64,000 bases of DNA from Merluccius polli (GCA_030340625.1 JAOPHQ010003138.1:186001-250000), one strand, 5' to 3'. Shown: positions 1-11,005, numbered from the stretch's first letter. The notes: a model not told the origin generated them from the letters alone. A program made the numbers and translations.

Positions 1-600
1 TGCTTACTTCATACATTGCTACTCTGTATCAATGTATAAAGTGTAGGGCAAAGTCTTGTTTGGTAGAATGCTTCCTATAACCTTAGTTCCTATCCTCTAG
101 GAGTGTTTTTTATGAGCTAACTCTTATGTACCTGGTAATGAAACATTGCATTCAGCTGCGGTAACTCACATTAATGTCCCGAGTGTCAATTTTAAACGCA
201 ATCAATCCAAAATGAAGTCTTGTTCATGGAAAAGTGTGAAAAACACATTTAGATAACTTTTAAATGAAGACATGTCAGGTGAGGGAGATGTTAAGGGATG
301 GACTCGTAATAAATTGTAACCCGATGTTTGCCCGTTCAAAGCCCTGTTTAACAAACAATCTGCAATTATTTGGGGATCAAATTCTACCGCGCCCATCCGG
401 GGAAGCTAATTAAATAGTCATCAACGAGGGAAGGAGTGTGGGGAAACTATTACAGGAGGCAAAGTGTCTTGCCTTTTTTCTGAGACAGAGCTCACACAAG
501 CGTGTCCAATCCGGTCCGCGTGGATGACGCAGGTGTCGGTGGAGGATGAGGTGTCAGTCAAAAGAAAGAGAGCGAGAGATGGGGAGCAATGAGGTGTGTC
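1..600. other. No gene seen
   Basis: AT-rich non-coding sequence. The open frames here are short, lack recognisable domains and show no codon bias, and I see no splice-bounded coding segment. Confidence 0.6.
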
Positions 601-628
601 ACACACACACACACACACGCACACACAC
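601..628. repeat. (AC)n microsatellite
   Basis: About 14 AC dinucleotides with one G interruption. Confidence 0.95.
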
Positions 629-1013
629 CTCACTAAGAAGGTACATGCAGTCATGAAGAGGTGTCAGTTTTCACATCCATAAACAAAATGTGCACTTTCC
701 TGTTATGCGGACACTTCCCTGAACACAGTGAGACACACACACTTTAGCATTAGGGTTTGAGGACGGAAGCAAACAAAGCAGGACTAAGACAGAGGATGAA
801 TATTGAATATACAAGAATATTTTCCCAAACAAACAACTTAAGACAATCTTCCAAAACACAGTGAACATAGCGAACAGAGTGGCTGAAGAAAGCGAATTTA
901 GCATCTGTGGTTCCTCTGATGCTGACACATCACACAGGCAAATGTTACCCAAGTGTCTGTCGGCTTTTGGCTGCACACGCATCTGTGTATGTGCATGTGT
1001 ATGGACCCTTTAC

Positions 1014-1173
1014 AGAGACAGGTCAGTAGGGAGCAGGTAGGTGTTAGATAGTGAATACAGAGATGGGTCATTAGGGAGCAGGTAGGGGTTAGACAGACAG
1101 GTCATTAAGGAGCAGGTAGGGGTTAGACAGAGACAGGTCATTAAGGAGCAGGTAAGGGTTGGACAGTGAATAC
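1014..1173. repeat. Imperfect minisatellite, ~40-bp unit, four copies
   Basis: Four degenerate copies of a unit containing GGTCATTAAGGAGCAGGTAG followed by GGGTTAGACAG. The copies differ by small indels. The flanks 629-1013 and 1174-1610 contain nothing I can assign. Confidence 0.75.
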
Positions 1174-1610
1174 TGTCCCTCCAGGTAGGTGTTTCTAAGA
1201 CTGGAGCTCTTAAATTGAGTGTGCACGCCTACATCCTCCATATTCATGAGAATTAACATCTGGATTCACTTTCCTTGACTTAAAATCGCTTCCTCAAAAG
1301 AAATAGTTTACACTCTTGTGTATTGTCTCATGTCATCCAGCAACTCGCGGCCTAATTGCATACTAACTTATAGAGGCTATTAAAAAAAAGAGGCCTGTTT
1401 CACTTTACTACTTTGACTGCATAGACCACTGTCTTCTACAGCAAGCATTTCTAGTCTTATTGAACTTTGCTTTCAGGAAAGTTCTTTAATTTGGGAGTTT
1501 GTCTAAACATTGTTGTGATATTTGAAGCATCCCTAAACAGTTTATTTAAATATATCTAAAGTATATGTGATTTGTTTCACATATTGTGTGCTAGATATTT
1601 GTGTGTGAAA

Positions 1611-1722
1611 ATGTGCATGTGTGTGTGTGTGTGCATGTGTGTGTGGTGTGTGTTTATGGTGTATGCCTGTGTGTGTGTTTGTGTGTATGTGGTATATGCC
1701 TGTCTTTGTGTGTGTCTGTGTT
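1611..1722. repeat. Imperfect (TG)n tract
   Basis: Interrupted TG-rich purine/pyrimidine tract. Frames reading His-Thr repeats on the opposite strand are products of the repeat, not a gene. Confidence 0.85.
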
Positions 1723-1953
1723 GGTAGTGTGTACTTCCTATCATAGTGCATAGTGGAGGCGGTAGGACGTGAGCAGGCTCGGTCCAGAGAGCCCAGGGAA
1801 GAGGGTTTAGCAGAGCAGCTACCTTGGTTTGCTTCTAACACATTTGGCTGCATGTCAAGAAAAACAAAACCAAATACAAACATGTTTGAAAAATAAACCT
1901 GGACCGGCAGCAAGACAGACCCCTAAGGAGTACTCCCTCGCTCTTGTGCTCAC

Positions 1954-1985
<32 letters not shown>

Positions 1986-1986
1986 T
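1954..1986. repeat. (CTTT)n microsatellite
   Basis: Eight tandem CTTT units. The sequence from 1987 to 2820 is AT-rich and non-coding. 2640-2720 has weak similarity to the fold-back family at 3.6 kb (a stretch ending in TGCATTATTTTT). Confidence 0.9.
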
Positions 1987-2827
1987 GGATATACTAGTGC
2001 AGTGCCCGTTCAAAACGTGTCCATTCAGAACAGGCCGATTGCTTGGCCTTGCATACATACAAAATATAATTAGTTATTATTAACTAATTTATTAAGTACT
2101 AAGTTATTATTAATTGAATTATCCAGCATGCTATTAGAATTAAAAGGTCCACCTTGAACAGACTTTAAACATACATTTAAGGACATTGTGCTGATAATGC
2201 CTCCCTTTCTCTCTTCACTTGTAACAACTAAAACACAGCCACAAATGTTTGATCCAAATCTTTGGTCGTTCATGACTGGACTTTGAACTGTATTACCTTT
2301 GTCTGTAGGCTACAGCACAAAAAGAAAATAATAATAAACACAATGAAAACTGACCAAAAAAGAAACCATTTAAATACATAGCCCCATGATAGAAGCACAG
2401 AAATCAAGGAGAAATGACCAAATTAAGAAAATCAGAGTAAATTAGGCAGGCAAAACGCTCTGCTTCTGAAACACTCCTGGTGGGATATGAAGCTGTGGAA
2501 GAAGTAGGCCTACTGCGTCGCCACTGGAGTGCGACGTACGCAGCCTCACCCGGTGGAATCAAATAACCACCATGGTTATAAAGAAGAGCATGGATTTAAT
2601 TAGTGGAGGTCTTTTTCCAGCGGTAATGTTAATTAGTGATTTATACCATGGCCCGGGTGAATACTCGATTCTGATTGGCTGGAGAGGTGTGCATTATTTT
2701 TCAATAACTGCACGGCCATGACGCAAGCAGCCTCATCAGCGGTCTAAAAATGAATGCGCTAAACAAAACTTTAGTAACTGTCAACTTGGACCGGGCTTGG
2801 GGGGAATACATTTAGAAAGCTTCCCCC

Positions 2828-3399
2828 GTTGCCATGTCGTTACTAAGATCTGATCTATTTACTGGAGTAATAAGGTAACGTTGCCATGTCGTTACTAACA
2901 TCGTCTCTATTTACTGGAGTAATAAGGTAACGTTGCCATGTCGTTACTAAGATCGTCTCTGTTTACTGGAGTAATAAGGTAACGTTACCATGTCGTTACT
3001 AAGATCGTCTCTATTTACTGGAGTAATAAGGTAACGTTGCCATGTCGTTACTAAGATCGTCTCTATGTACTGGAGTAATAAGTTAACGTTGCCATGTCGT
3101 TACTAAGATCGTCTCTATTTACTGGAGTAATAAGGTAACGTTACCATGTTGTTACTAAGATCGTCTCTATTTACTGGAGTAATAAGGTAACGTTGCCATG
3201 TCGTTACTAAGATCGTCTCTATTTACTGGAGTAATAAGGTAATGTTGCCATGTCGTTACTAAGATCGTCTCTATTTACTGGAGTAATAAGGTAACGTTGC
3301 CATGTCGTTACTAAGATCGTCTCTATTTACTGGAGTAATAAGGTAACGTTGCCATGTCATTACTAAGATTGTCTCTATTTACTGGAGTAATAAGGTAAC
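2828..3399. repeat. 52-bp minisatellite, 11 tandem copies
   Basis: Eleven head-to-tail copies of exactly 52 bp (572 bp in total), each opening GTTGCCATGTCGTTACTAAG and closing GGAGTAATAAGGTAAC. Copies differ by only a few substitutions, with no indels visible by eye, so the array is young or homogenised. A single related copy of its left edge occurs near 39140 inside a paralogous repeat, which suggests the array expanded from one segment of a dispersed element. Confidence 0.97.
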
Positions 3400-3549
3400 G
3401 TCTGCATTCCATATGAATCTCATGGTAACTGACTGCATTCCAGGCATTAGTCAGACCCATATATTTCTCCGGTCATTTGCCGTTTGTTTCCAGGAACAGG
3501 AAAAGTAGTGCGAAGCTAAAAGTTGTAATTTTGAGACAGAATTACCCCA

Positions 3550-3741
3550 AAATATGAATCAACACCCTTATATGTTTATTGATTCACAAGTGGCCATGGT
3601 ATAAGCGGGATAATCCACTCCGAGGTGTGCATGTATCGAAAAATAATGCACTTCGCGGAGGCAAACCCCCTTTCTTAGACCTCGCATCGTGCATTATTTT
3701 TCGATACATGCACACCTTGTCGTGGATTATCCCTTACATAA
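3550..3741. mobile_element. Fold-back MITE, copy A
   Basis: Two 44-bp arms, 3607-3650 and 3690-3733, are near-perfect inverted copies around a 39-bp loop; each contains TCGAAAAATAATGCA or its complement. About 50 bp left of the arm also matches copy B near 39600-39650, so the element is larger than the hairpin. No transposase. The superfamily is not assignable because I cannot fix the ends. Confidence 0.8.
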
Positions 3742-3766
3742 GTTTGAATAGCAAACATACACAATT

Positions 3767-4147
3767 TGAGTTGCAGTGGCAGAGTGGCGCTTTTCCAGTA
3801 TCCGCTCGTGCTTAGACTCCAGGGAAGTAAAAAAGAGTTGGGTTGTAACCTTAGTAGCCTATCTGAGTTCAGCTGTGTTATAAGTTAGTATGGAAATCTA
3901 CATTTCTATTTGAGTATCAATGGGGCTCGTGCTCAGACTGCAGGGAAGTGAAGAAGAGTTTGGTATTGTAATTGGAGTTGCGCTGAGCATGGATTAAATT
4001 AATTATTAATTAAGTTATTTTGCCAGTGGTAACGTTATTAGTGTATTAAGTTAGTATGGCAAACTTACATAATTTGAGTTACAATGGCAGAGCAGTGCTG
4101 TTCGTGTATCCACTGGTGCTTAGACTCCAGGGAAGTGAAGACCGGTT
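3767..4147. repeat. Spaced direct repeat, ~75 bp
   Basis: The block around TTAGACTCCAGGGAAGT occurs near 3810, 3935 and 4118. The first and third copies match over about 75 bp (3767-3840 and 4071-4145, a 304-bp period). It is probably an internal duplication of the same dispersed element as the fold-back. Confidence 0.7.
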
Positions 4148-4340
4148 GGCACGCTTTTCTACACTGGAGTGACAACATAAACACATGCGGCATAGTGTGT
4201 TCTTCTTATTTTCTTCTTTGTGTTTATTGAAGACTCGCAAACCAACAAGGTGCATACCGCCACCCACTGTATCGGAGTGTGTAGCTACACAGGTACGGAA
4301 CAACATTACCAATGTGAACGCTGACTGGCTGTGGAGTGGA

Positions 4341-4362
4341 GGGGGGGGGGGGGGGGGGGGGG
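4341..4362. repeat. (G)22 homopolymer
   Basis: Uninterrupted G run. Its length is likely unreliable in any assembly. 4363-4764 contains no gene I can see. Confidence 0.95.
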
Positions 4363-4767
4363 CAATCGTACTTGGGCAGGGTACACAGCAATCATACCTA
4401 ATGTGAAAGCACCTTTATGTATTTATTTATTTAGTATTGTTAGTTTGATGTTGTTTTTCACAGTCTGTGTTCCCAGGGAAGCTCCATCCTCTATTGTGTA
4501 TATCTGAACATGAACAGATTGCTTTGGAATGACATAATGGCCTATAGGATGTGAACAACACATCAGTGTGTTCATCTTATTCTCCCCTTCAATCGGGTTG
4601 ACCTGCAATCCTTATCTTATCTGATGACTAGACGTGAGAATTTGTAAGGCTATAACAATTTTACAGGACAACAACAATGCAAGAGAAAAAACGCTTTGGA
4701 AAATATACTAAGTCTAGTTAATCTTGTATTCTTTACAAGAAAAGAAAACAGAGTTGTCTTGTGATTT

Positions 4768-4788
4768 CTCTCTCTCTCTCTCTCTCTG
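4768..4788. repeat. (TC)n microsatellite
   Basis: About ten TC units. A degenerate TG-rich stretch follows at 4880-5020. Confidence 0.9.
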
Positions 4789-5119
4789 CATATTTATTTA
4801 TCTATTCTGCTTTTTGATAGAAAATAAGCTGAAGTAGATGCTATGGTGTGTACATATAGGCCTACTTCATATACTGGTGTGTTGTGTGCATGCAAGTATG
4901 CATGCATGAATGCGTGAGTGTGTGGGTGGTGTCCGCGTGTGTTTGTGGCTGTTTGTGTGCCAGAGCCTGTGTGTGGGGGGGATGTGTGTATGTGTGTGGG
5001 GACGTGTGAGTGTGTGAGACGGGGCACTTTAAGGACCACTGAGTCTCTATAGGATGAATAATGCAATGTGAGGCTGAAAGGCTGGTTAAAGTGGAAGTCA
5101 GCCGCTTGGCTCATCCAAA

Positions 5120-6390
5120 CCATGTTAAAGTGCCAGCGAACCCAAAATCATGTTTTTTGTTTCTGTTTTAAACATTAGTTAGTTAGTATCTTCTTCTATG
5201 ATATTCAACATTTTGTCACTGTAACTAAAATAATACAACGTACTAGCTAAAAACAAAGTTGCCCTGAGTCGTGACCATGGGGATAACACATCTCCCCTCT
5301 TTGCTAGAACTTGCAGCCCAAGACGCATTTTTTAAAATCTCATCGAATCTGTTCGAATAATTATTATACAGACTGGAAGTGCTCGAGGGAAATGTGTGGC
5401 ATTAAAAAAAGAATCAAAATGTTATGTTGAATATCTAAAGACTTACCTTTCAACCATTGATGAATAGGAGATAAAAATGTAAAAAATAATACATACTGCT
5501 GCAGTTGGGGTTTGTGGCCATATGATTATCAAGCAAATGGAAAAAATTTGGTGTAAATCATGATTTTCCAATTCACCTGCAAAGCTGCACTAATATCAGA
5601 ATGGCTGGTCACAATCAGCTCCTAGCCTTTTCCACCATGAACACATCAATTGAAAATGCTGTTCAGTCAAATGTCCTGTATTTTCCTCTCTGTTGACGTT
5701 TAACACTTGCTTTTTTCTTCGTTCTTTGAAAGACTCTCAATGAAATATTACTATTTGACAATACATACAACAGCCAAACAGTAAACGCGCTTAGAAACAA
5801 AACTCCTAATCCGCACACATTTTTCCTCACAAATTTGTCGAACAGTTGCCAAATAAGCCTCTCTCCAGTCTCCTATTATCACGCACAGCTGCAATTTGGA
5901 TTAGTTGTGGGATTAGGAACGCTCTCTAGCACCTCGGGAACAAATCAGGTCACAGAGATGGACGCCACCAAGGCCTCCCATCCAGTGAATGACTGCAGAT
6001 TGTGTTTCTCTATCTGCTACATATTTTGTGGGGTTTTTTCACCTCTGTGATGCAGAAGTAATTGGAAATTGTAAAGTTGGGATGTAAGAATGTTCTGCCC
6101 CGGGGCTCCGTTCAACATATTGTCCCCGTCTATAGCTTGAACCACTGTGGTAATGGACATAGATGGCCGGCTGATGTGGGGAATGAGCCCCTTGCGCTTC
6201 GAGTCACACCGGTTTATTGTCTTTTGTTTACAGCAGGATTACCATCCGACCGCTTCTTCCTAAATGTATGGAAGACCATTGTGCTACCAAGGAAATAAGT
6301 ATATAAGGATATTCCCCGTTCCCTGGCCCACCAACGCTCAGACGATTTAATCCTCATGGACATGGCGGCCGGGTAATTGGTCAGCTCCTG
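5120..6390. other. No gene seen
   Basis: Non-coding, unique-looking sequence. The short open frames at 5835-6298 have no recognisable domain and no plausible splice partners. Confidence 0.55.
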
Positions 6391-6401
6391 CTGGGTTTTA
6401 T

Positions 6402-6891
6402 TAGCCTAGAAATCTAGACGCCCCTAGCGGCAGCTAATTTAATTTGCAGCCAGGGGGTCTAGCACTTCTCCGTCGGCTTTCTGTGCTGGAAACAGAAAAT
6501 CTGTCAGGCCAATCACAGCGTGAGGGGCGGAGTCGGAAGCCGGGTTACCATGACAGAGTTGCGACGGTTCCGTGTTAGAAGGACAATTTGACAATGGCTG
6601 CTGCTGCTGGCGAACAGCTGTCTTTCGACTCGGCTTTGGCCGCGACTCTTCAAGACTTGAAGTTAACATTTTATTTTACTATTCTTCCACAATCCACCAT
6701 ACGGAACACTTCCCCATGGACTAATTTCCGTCGCTCTGACTACGTCACCTTCTTCGTTGCTCTGATTGGTTGTAGCGCTACCTATTACGTGCAGAGGGAA
6801 CTTGAAAGACAACCGTTTATCCCGCCCACACTGCCAATGGAGCAGTGCCAGACCCTACATCTTTCTGATGTGGGTCTGGCTTGCCAGGCTA
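6402..6891. mobile_element. Non-autonomous TIR transposon with 9-bp target duplication
   Basis: The element opens TAGCCTAG and closes CCAGGCTA. It is flanked on both sides by the identical 9-mer GGGTTTTAT (6393-6401 and 6892-6900), a clear target-site duplication. It is 490 bp long. An internal reading frame looks like the start of a larger transposon protein (see 6588-6923). A 9-bp duplication is unusual for hAT (8 bp) and would suit Mutator-like elements, but a chance extra matching base is possible. Confidence 0.85.
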
Positions 6892-6923
6892 GGGTTTTAT
6901 ATCATGAACTGGAGGAAGAGTGA
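6588..6923 (+). pseudogene. Truncated transposon-encoded ORF
   Basis: A 111-residue frame begins at an ATG in fair context and carries the motif SFDSALAATLQDLKLTF. From memory this resembles the N-terminal leader of RecQ-like helicase proteins that are abundant in fish repeats; I could not check this. After about 30 residues no helicase motif follows, and the frame runs through the right TIR of its host element into flanking DNA, so it is a remnant and not a gene. Confidence 0.4.
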
Positions 6924-7440
6924 CCACACAGATACCCACATACACACACACGCACATTCCTTGGTCAGTCTGTGGATATATGTCAAGTAACTAATAAAAT
7001 AATTAATTTTTATTCATGAATAATTGATTTATTCATGACTTCACAGAAACACTATAAGATAATTCAAGCACATTAGGGCTTCTCTTTAAAACAATTGCCA
7101 AATAGTTTTTATTGTGTGATCTATTTAGTGCTTGAATTTTCACTCCTGTATTCAATTGCTTCATTAACTTTGTTCTACAACGGATTATCATTGATACAAC
7201 ACATATTATGCTCCTTCGCTTGTTTCCTTTGAGGTTTTTGTAGCAGGTTTTTTGTTATACAATTAATCCAATCCATCCAGTCCATTTTTCTCTTTACAAA
7301 AACAAAAACAAATCTTTATATTTATATAGTACAATTTGATACGTTGGTGTGTGTGTGCATGCATGTTCCTGAACGACAACATCACTGATGCCTATTCATA
7401 ATGCATTGGGTATTGGTTTACATTTGAAATAGATCAGGGG
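6901..7440. other. No gene seen
   Basis: AT-rich spacer ending in the 8-bp target sequence of the next element. Confidence 0.55.
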
Positions 7441-8488
7441 TAGGGTGTGGCTGATGCCCCAATTTTGTCCAAATCCCTCTGACTTTTTTTTGGTATTGTG
7501 TAATTACCCTATCAACACACCTGTGCAATTTCATTGAAATATATTAATATTTGACTTGAGCACAAAGCTGATCAAATTTTTGGAAAAAGCCTCTATTTTC
7601 GCTTATTATCAATGAGCATTTTTGGTTTTATAAAGAGTTTCTGAGTATCTAAACATTTAGGATCACAGAGGCATGTTGTGAAATAAACAAACTCTATTAT
7701 CTCTTTTCTTCTCTCATTATTGTTTAAATTTAAGGACATCCCTGAAACATAAAGTAGGCCTATCTGCATTCCAAAAAAGCAACGATAGCCTGTCGAGTAA
7801 CCTTCTGTTCCAAACAGAACACGCACGCCTATCAAACAAATGACTAATGCAGAGTGATCAAGATATCTTCTTAGCTTTGATGACGAGTTGTCACATGCTA
7901 AAGTTGTGTTGCAGTAGTCTCTTATCAGGACTGAGTCTCAGATGCTCAACAACATGTCTACTCGCAGTTCCAATCCAAGAAGAAACATCCTGCCTGTGCT
8001 TCCTGGTCCAGAACATATCAGAATCACAGGGGCAAGACTTCCCACATATGAACAGATACTGCTATGTTTCATGGCAAATATCAACCAAGAACGGGAACAA
8101 GATGCATCAAAAAAACTAAAAATAACCAGACAATGTGCCAATAAAGTTGTGGAAGAAGCAATGTATCACTACCAAAAGGCCAAAATTCCTACTGTTGCTC
8201 TAAATAAAATGGCTGAGAAAGTTGAAGAACTTTATGATGAGTTTAGACGACTTTAGGTGTCAATGATAATTTAGAAATATGCAAAATATGCTAGCATGCA
8301 GAACCGCATATATGACATAAATGACGCCAATAATGGCAATCATGTATGGTGTTTGTGCTCAAGTCAAATATCAAGCAATTTTAATTAAACTTTATATGTA
8401 AGTCCCATTTGTAGAGACGCAACACCAAAAAAAAGTTAGGAGTTATCCAACAATATTTGGTAATTTGATGGGCATCAGCCACACCCTA
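7441..8488 (+). mobile_element. 1.05-kb TIR transposon carrying a small ORF
   Basis: Terminal inverted repeats begin TAGGGTGTGGCTGATGCCC (19 bp perfect, then about 130 bp imperfect). The perfect 8-bp duplication ATCAGGGG lies at 7433-7440 and 8489-8496. TAGGG ends plus an 8-bp duplication fit hAT, although Zisupton- or P-like elements also give 8 bp. There is no transposase, only the 104-residue ORF at 7942-8256. The target was the left edge of a Harbinger element, so the duplication contains that element's CAG target and first G bases; this insertion is therefore the younger of the two. Confidence 0.9.
7942..8256 (+). CDS. Small transposon-borne protein of unknown function
   Basis: A 104-residue frame with a natural stop, lying wholly inside the TIR element. 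It has a basic N-terminus (about residues 5-15), then the segment RLPTYEQILLCF (about 32-43), then a charged, predicted helical region with ARQ/CANKVVEEA-like character and a C-terminus reading IPTVALNKMAEKVEELYDEF. From memory, short domains with an LPT...IPT...LY layout occur in uncharacterised transposon-associated proteins of fish and arthropods; no function is known to me. The base before the ATG region reads TCTCAG, so an upstream exon is possible. The amphipathic pattern suggests a real protein and not a chance ORF. It could be the first domain of a longer, lost protein. Confidence 0.55.
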   Translation: MLNNMSTRSSNPRRNILPVLPGPEHIRITGARLPTYEQILLCFMANINQEREQDASKKLKITRQCANKVVEEAMYHYQKAKIPTVALNKMAEKVEELYDEFRRL

Positions 8489-8911
8489 ATCAGGGGTCCG
8501 TTTCACAAAGCAGGTTTAGTGAAAACTCTGAGTTTATTAACCCTGAAATGAGGGAAACTCTGAGTTTTCCGTTTCACAAAGGGAGGTAACTCAAACCAGA
8601 GAAAGAGGGGTAACTCTAGCCTCTCGGTCAGTTACCGTAGTAACAGACTCTATGAACCTAACCTGGTCGGGACCAGGTTTTTCTCAATGAACCTCGAGTT
8701 TCTCTCTGTCTCCGCCCTCTTTCAGCCACACACGCCATTTGATTTCCTCATTCATTCAGCAGGCGAGTTTTGGCGTAGCCGTCTGTCAAAAATCATTTAA
8801 AAAATCAGTCAGTAGGCTATTTCAGAAGTCCATTAGGCACAGTAGGAGGCGACTTTTTTCACAAACATGGTAGTCGCATATACGTGAATAACTTCTTCAC
8901 ATATAAGCGAC

Positions 8912-9077
8912 GGGGGGGGGCGCCACTCCGGTAGATCCGCCCCTGGTTAGGGCAAAGTAGAGTACCGGCAGCCTGTGACAAGTGCCGGTACGCAAGAAAA
9001 AGTGCCGGTACGCTAAAGGGTGAAATGTAGAAGTGCCGGTACTGCGTACCGGTGAGTACCGGCCCACTTCGAGCACT
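8912..9077. mobile_element. hAT-like end fragments
   Basis: Contains a block reading as the complement of CAGGGGCGGATCTACC and, facing it, a segment with repeated GTGCCGGTAC ending CTTCGAGCACTG, which is typical of hAT termini in fish. It is probably a remnant inserted upstream of the Harbinger transposase exon. Confidence 0.45.
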
Positions 9078-9506
9078 GCTTTTGACAACGATCCCGTGGA
9101 TGAAGGTGCAGCATTACTGCGCAGAGAATTAAATATTCGTCGGGAGAGGGTTATCAGACTGCTCCAAGGGCGTAACTTTGGGTCTGCCATTGGGGGGGTT
9201 AAACTCGCGGCATATTTATTTATTTATTTGTTTATTTATTTATTGAATCAATTTCTTGTGTAAAAGGTGACATGCCAATTTGCCGTTCTTGTATTAGAAA
9301 TACATTGCGATACTTTTACTGATTTTGGCTACTTTTTGACTATTTATGCCATAATGACACAGTTGTTAAATTCAGTGTTTAAGCACTAGCCAACAGTGGC
9401 AGCTTCCACCTAATTGATTTTGTGTGTGTGTTCACTATCTTATGAAAAAAAACCACAAGAACTTAAAGATTAATCAATTGCATCACTGTATTGGCACCTA
9501 CATGCA

Positions 9507-9597
9507 ACCATAACCCTAACCCTAACCATAACCCTAACCATAACCATAACCCTAACCATAACCATAACCCTAACCATAACCCTAACCATAACCCTTT
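9507..9597. repeat. Telomere-like CCCTAA/CCATAA array
   Basis: About fifteen six-base units, a mix of CCCTAA and CCATAA, i.e. a degenerate form of the vertebrate telomere repeat. It is interstitial and lies in a transposon, so it is not a chromosome end. Confidence 0.9.
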
Positions 9598-9627
9598 TTG
9601 GAGTGAATTGTTTCACAGTAGACTGCG

Positions 9628-9706
9628 GACGCTGTAGACTCTGCTCTGCGAGCGGACGCTGTAGACTCTGCTCTGCGAGCGGACGCTGTAGACTCTGCTC
9701 GTCTCT
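9628..9706. repeat. 27-bp tandem repeat, ~3 copies
   Basis: Units of 27 bp containing GCGGACGCTGTAGACTCTGC repeat head to tail just after the telomere-like array. Confidence 0.9.
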
Positions 9707-10892
9707 TACCACCGCGAACGGGTTTATGAGAACCCAGATCGTTTCACACAGACGCGGGAGGGAACCTTTTGCGTCAGTATCAGACGTCTAGGGGCGTGAT
9801 GACAAATCGTCGGTATATTACGAGTTGGGATGAGAACGTGTTGGATATTATGGCCCCCCCTTGTTCAGATGCGTTCCGCGGTCCATGCTATATAGTGCAT
9901 GAAATGAACCACTGAGAATTCGAACACCACTACAAAATGGCGAGCACCCTATATTGTGCACTATATCCGTGATAGGGAACGATTTCGAACACAGCTCATG
10001 GTATAACAATAGGGGTATTTACCTCCTTTTCGTCAGGATTTTTACTCTTTTTCGACCAACAATGAAAAAGAGTTGTCTGGCTGCCTTTCCGTGTCCTTTT
10101 CATCGCCACATTCATTTAGCATGAACTTTCTCAACTATTCATCCCAGCGACTGCGCAAAATAGTTTGGTTTGGTAAAGAAAACGGGTTGGGTCATACCAA
10201 GTAGTCGGTGGGCGGGCGGGGAGGGGGGGGGGGGTACATTACAGATGATTAAAACATGATACTATCTTGCTGCCAAATGAAATTAATAAAGAAAACAAAC
10301 AGAATATTTCATATTTTTCTGAATTATGTGTGATGATATTGGGGGGGTTATATTAGCTGGATCTGATTTTTGGGGGGGTCATGACCCCCCTAACCCCCCT
10401 GCAAATTACGCGCCTGCACCGCTCATAGATGTAGCCTTTCCAGACAATTATCATTTCCAGACAATTATCTTTTTCAGCAGTACCGTTTCACGTCACAGTC
10501 CATCATTTACATACACAACCTAATCCGTCCTTACATTTGCAACATTACCAACCGTAGTCATGCTCGCACATCCCAGCAGATAGTGTGTTGCACTGCGTTT
10601 CTTTGCAAATGGTTTTTTGTACAATGTCGGAGATGCAGAGCACTTGAGCAAGGCAACTGTATACAGTCAAATAGCCACTTAATATTTACTTGACAGTGTA
10701 AAACATGATCAAAATGATCATGCCGAGGTCTTATCTGTTTGAACAATGTTTTTATATGTCATCTTAAGCTGCTGCCAAGTGCGTTTCTCCCCCGCGTGAT
10801 TGCACCTAAATGAAATAAATGAATAGGCTACCATTCAAGCAGTTTTCCCCTGTAATATTATTGTGATTGCAAAGGACTACATTTAAACTTAC

Positions 10893-11005
10893 GCAGCAGT
10901 GTTGCACTTCTTTCTAAAAACGTGTTGAAACTCGCCATATGAGCGCATTAGGATTTCCAATTCGAGGTTGGTGAAAAACGTAGCCCTCCTCTTCCCCATT
11001 GCCAT
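10893..11005 (-). pseudogene. Harbinger MYB/SANT-like DNA-binding protein, first exon
   Basis: On the minus strand an ATG at 11005 opens a 37-codon frame with KRRATFFTNLELEILMRSYG, the start of the MYB/SANT-like (Myb_DNA-bind_5 type) domain of the Harbinger accessory protein. It ends at a good GTAAG donor (10888-10892). The remaining exons are not found between here and the transposase, so this is a relic. In intact elements this protein binds the TIRs and helps import the transposase into the nucleus. Confidence 0.75.

Larger units (their letters stand above)
9165..10416. mobile_element. hAT-like element nested in the Harbinger transposase
   Basis: It starts CAAGGGCGTAAC and ends GTTACGCGCCTG-like (ATTACGCGCCTG); both ends carry G-rich or C-rich runs in inverse orientation. 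The 8-bp flanks GACTGCTC and CACCGCTC match at six positions and sit exactly where the transposase reading stops and resumes. The body is repeat-rich, with (TTTA)n at 9208-9244, a telomere-like array and a 27-bp tandem repeat. No transposase is seen. Confidence 0.65.
9078..10690 (+). pseudogene. HARBI1-like (Harbinger) transposase, interrupted
   Basis: The first part (9078-9163) encodes the conserved N-terminal motif DPVDEGAALLRRELNIRRER seen in fish HARBI1-like transposases. It stops at the nested element. After that element (from about 10425) the protein resumes with FPDNY, a short 17-bp internal duplication, then YRF and SQSIIYIHNLIRPYI, and, after another frame change, RFFANG...NVGDAEHLSKATV, the helix-turn-helix-like segment preceding the DDE nuclease core. 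The catalytic Asp/Asp/Glu region is absent. At least two frameshifts plus the insertion show it is dead. The family normally acts with the MYB-like partner encoded on the opposite strand. Confidence 0.85.

Noticed and set aside
2828..3399. A CRISPR array
   Set aside because: Units are contiguous with no spacers and the genome is eukaryotic; it is a minisatellite.
9507..9597. A chromosome end
   Set aside because: The array is short, mixed with CCATAA and enclosed in a transposon; the same holds for 47411-47493.
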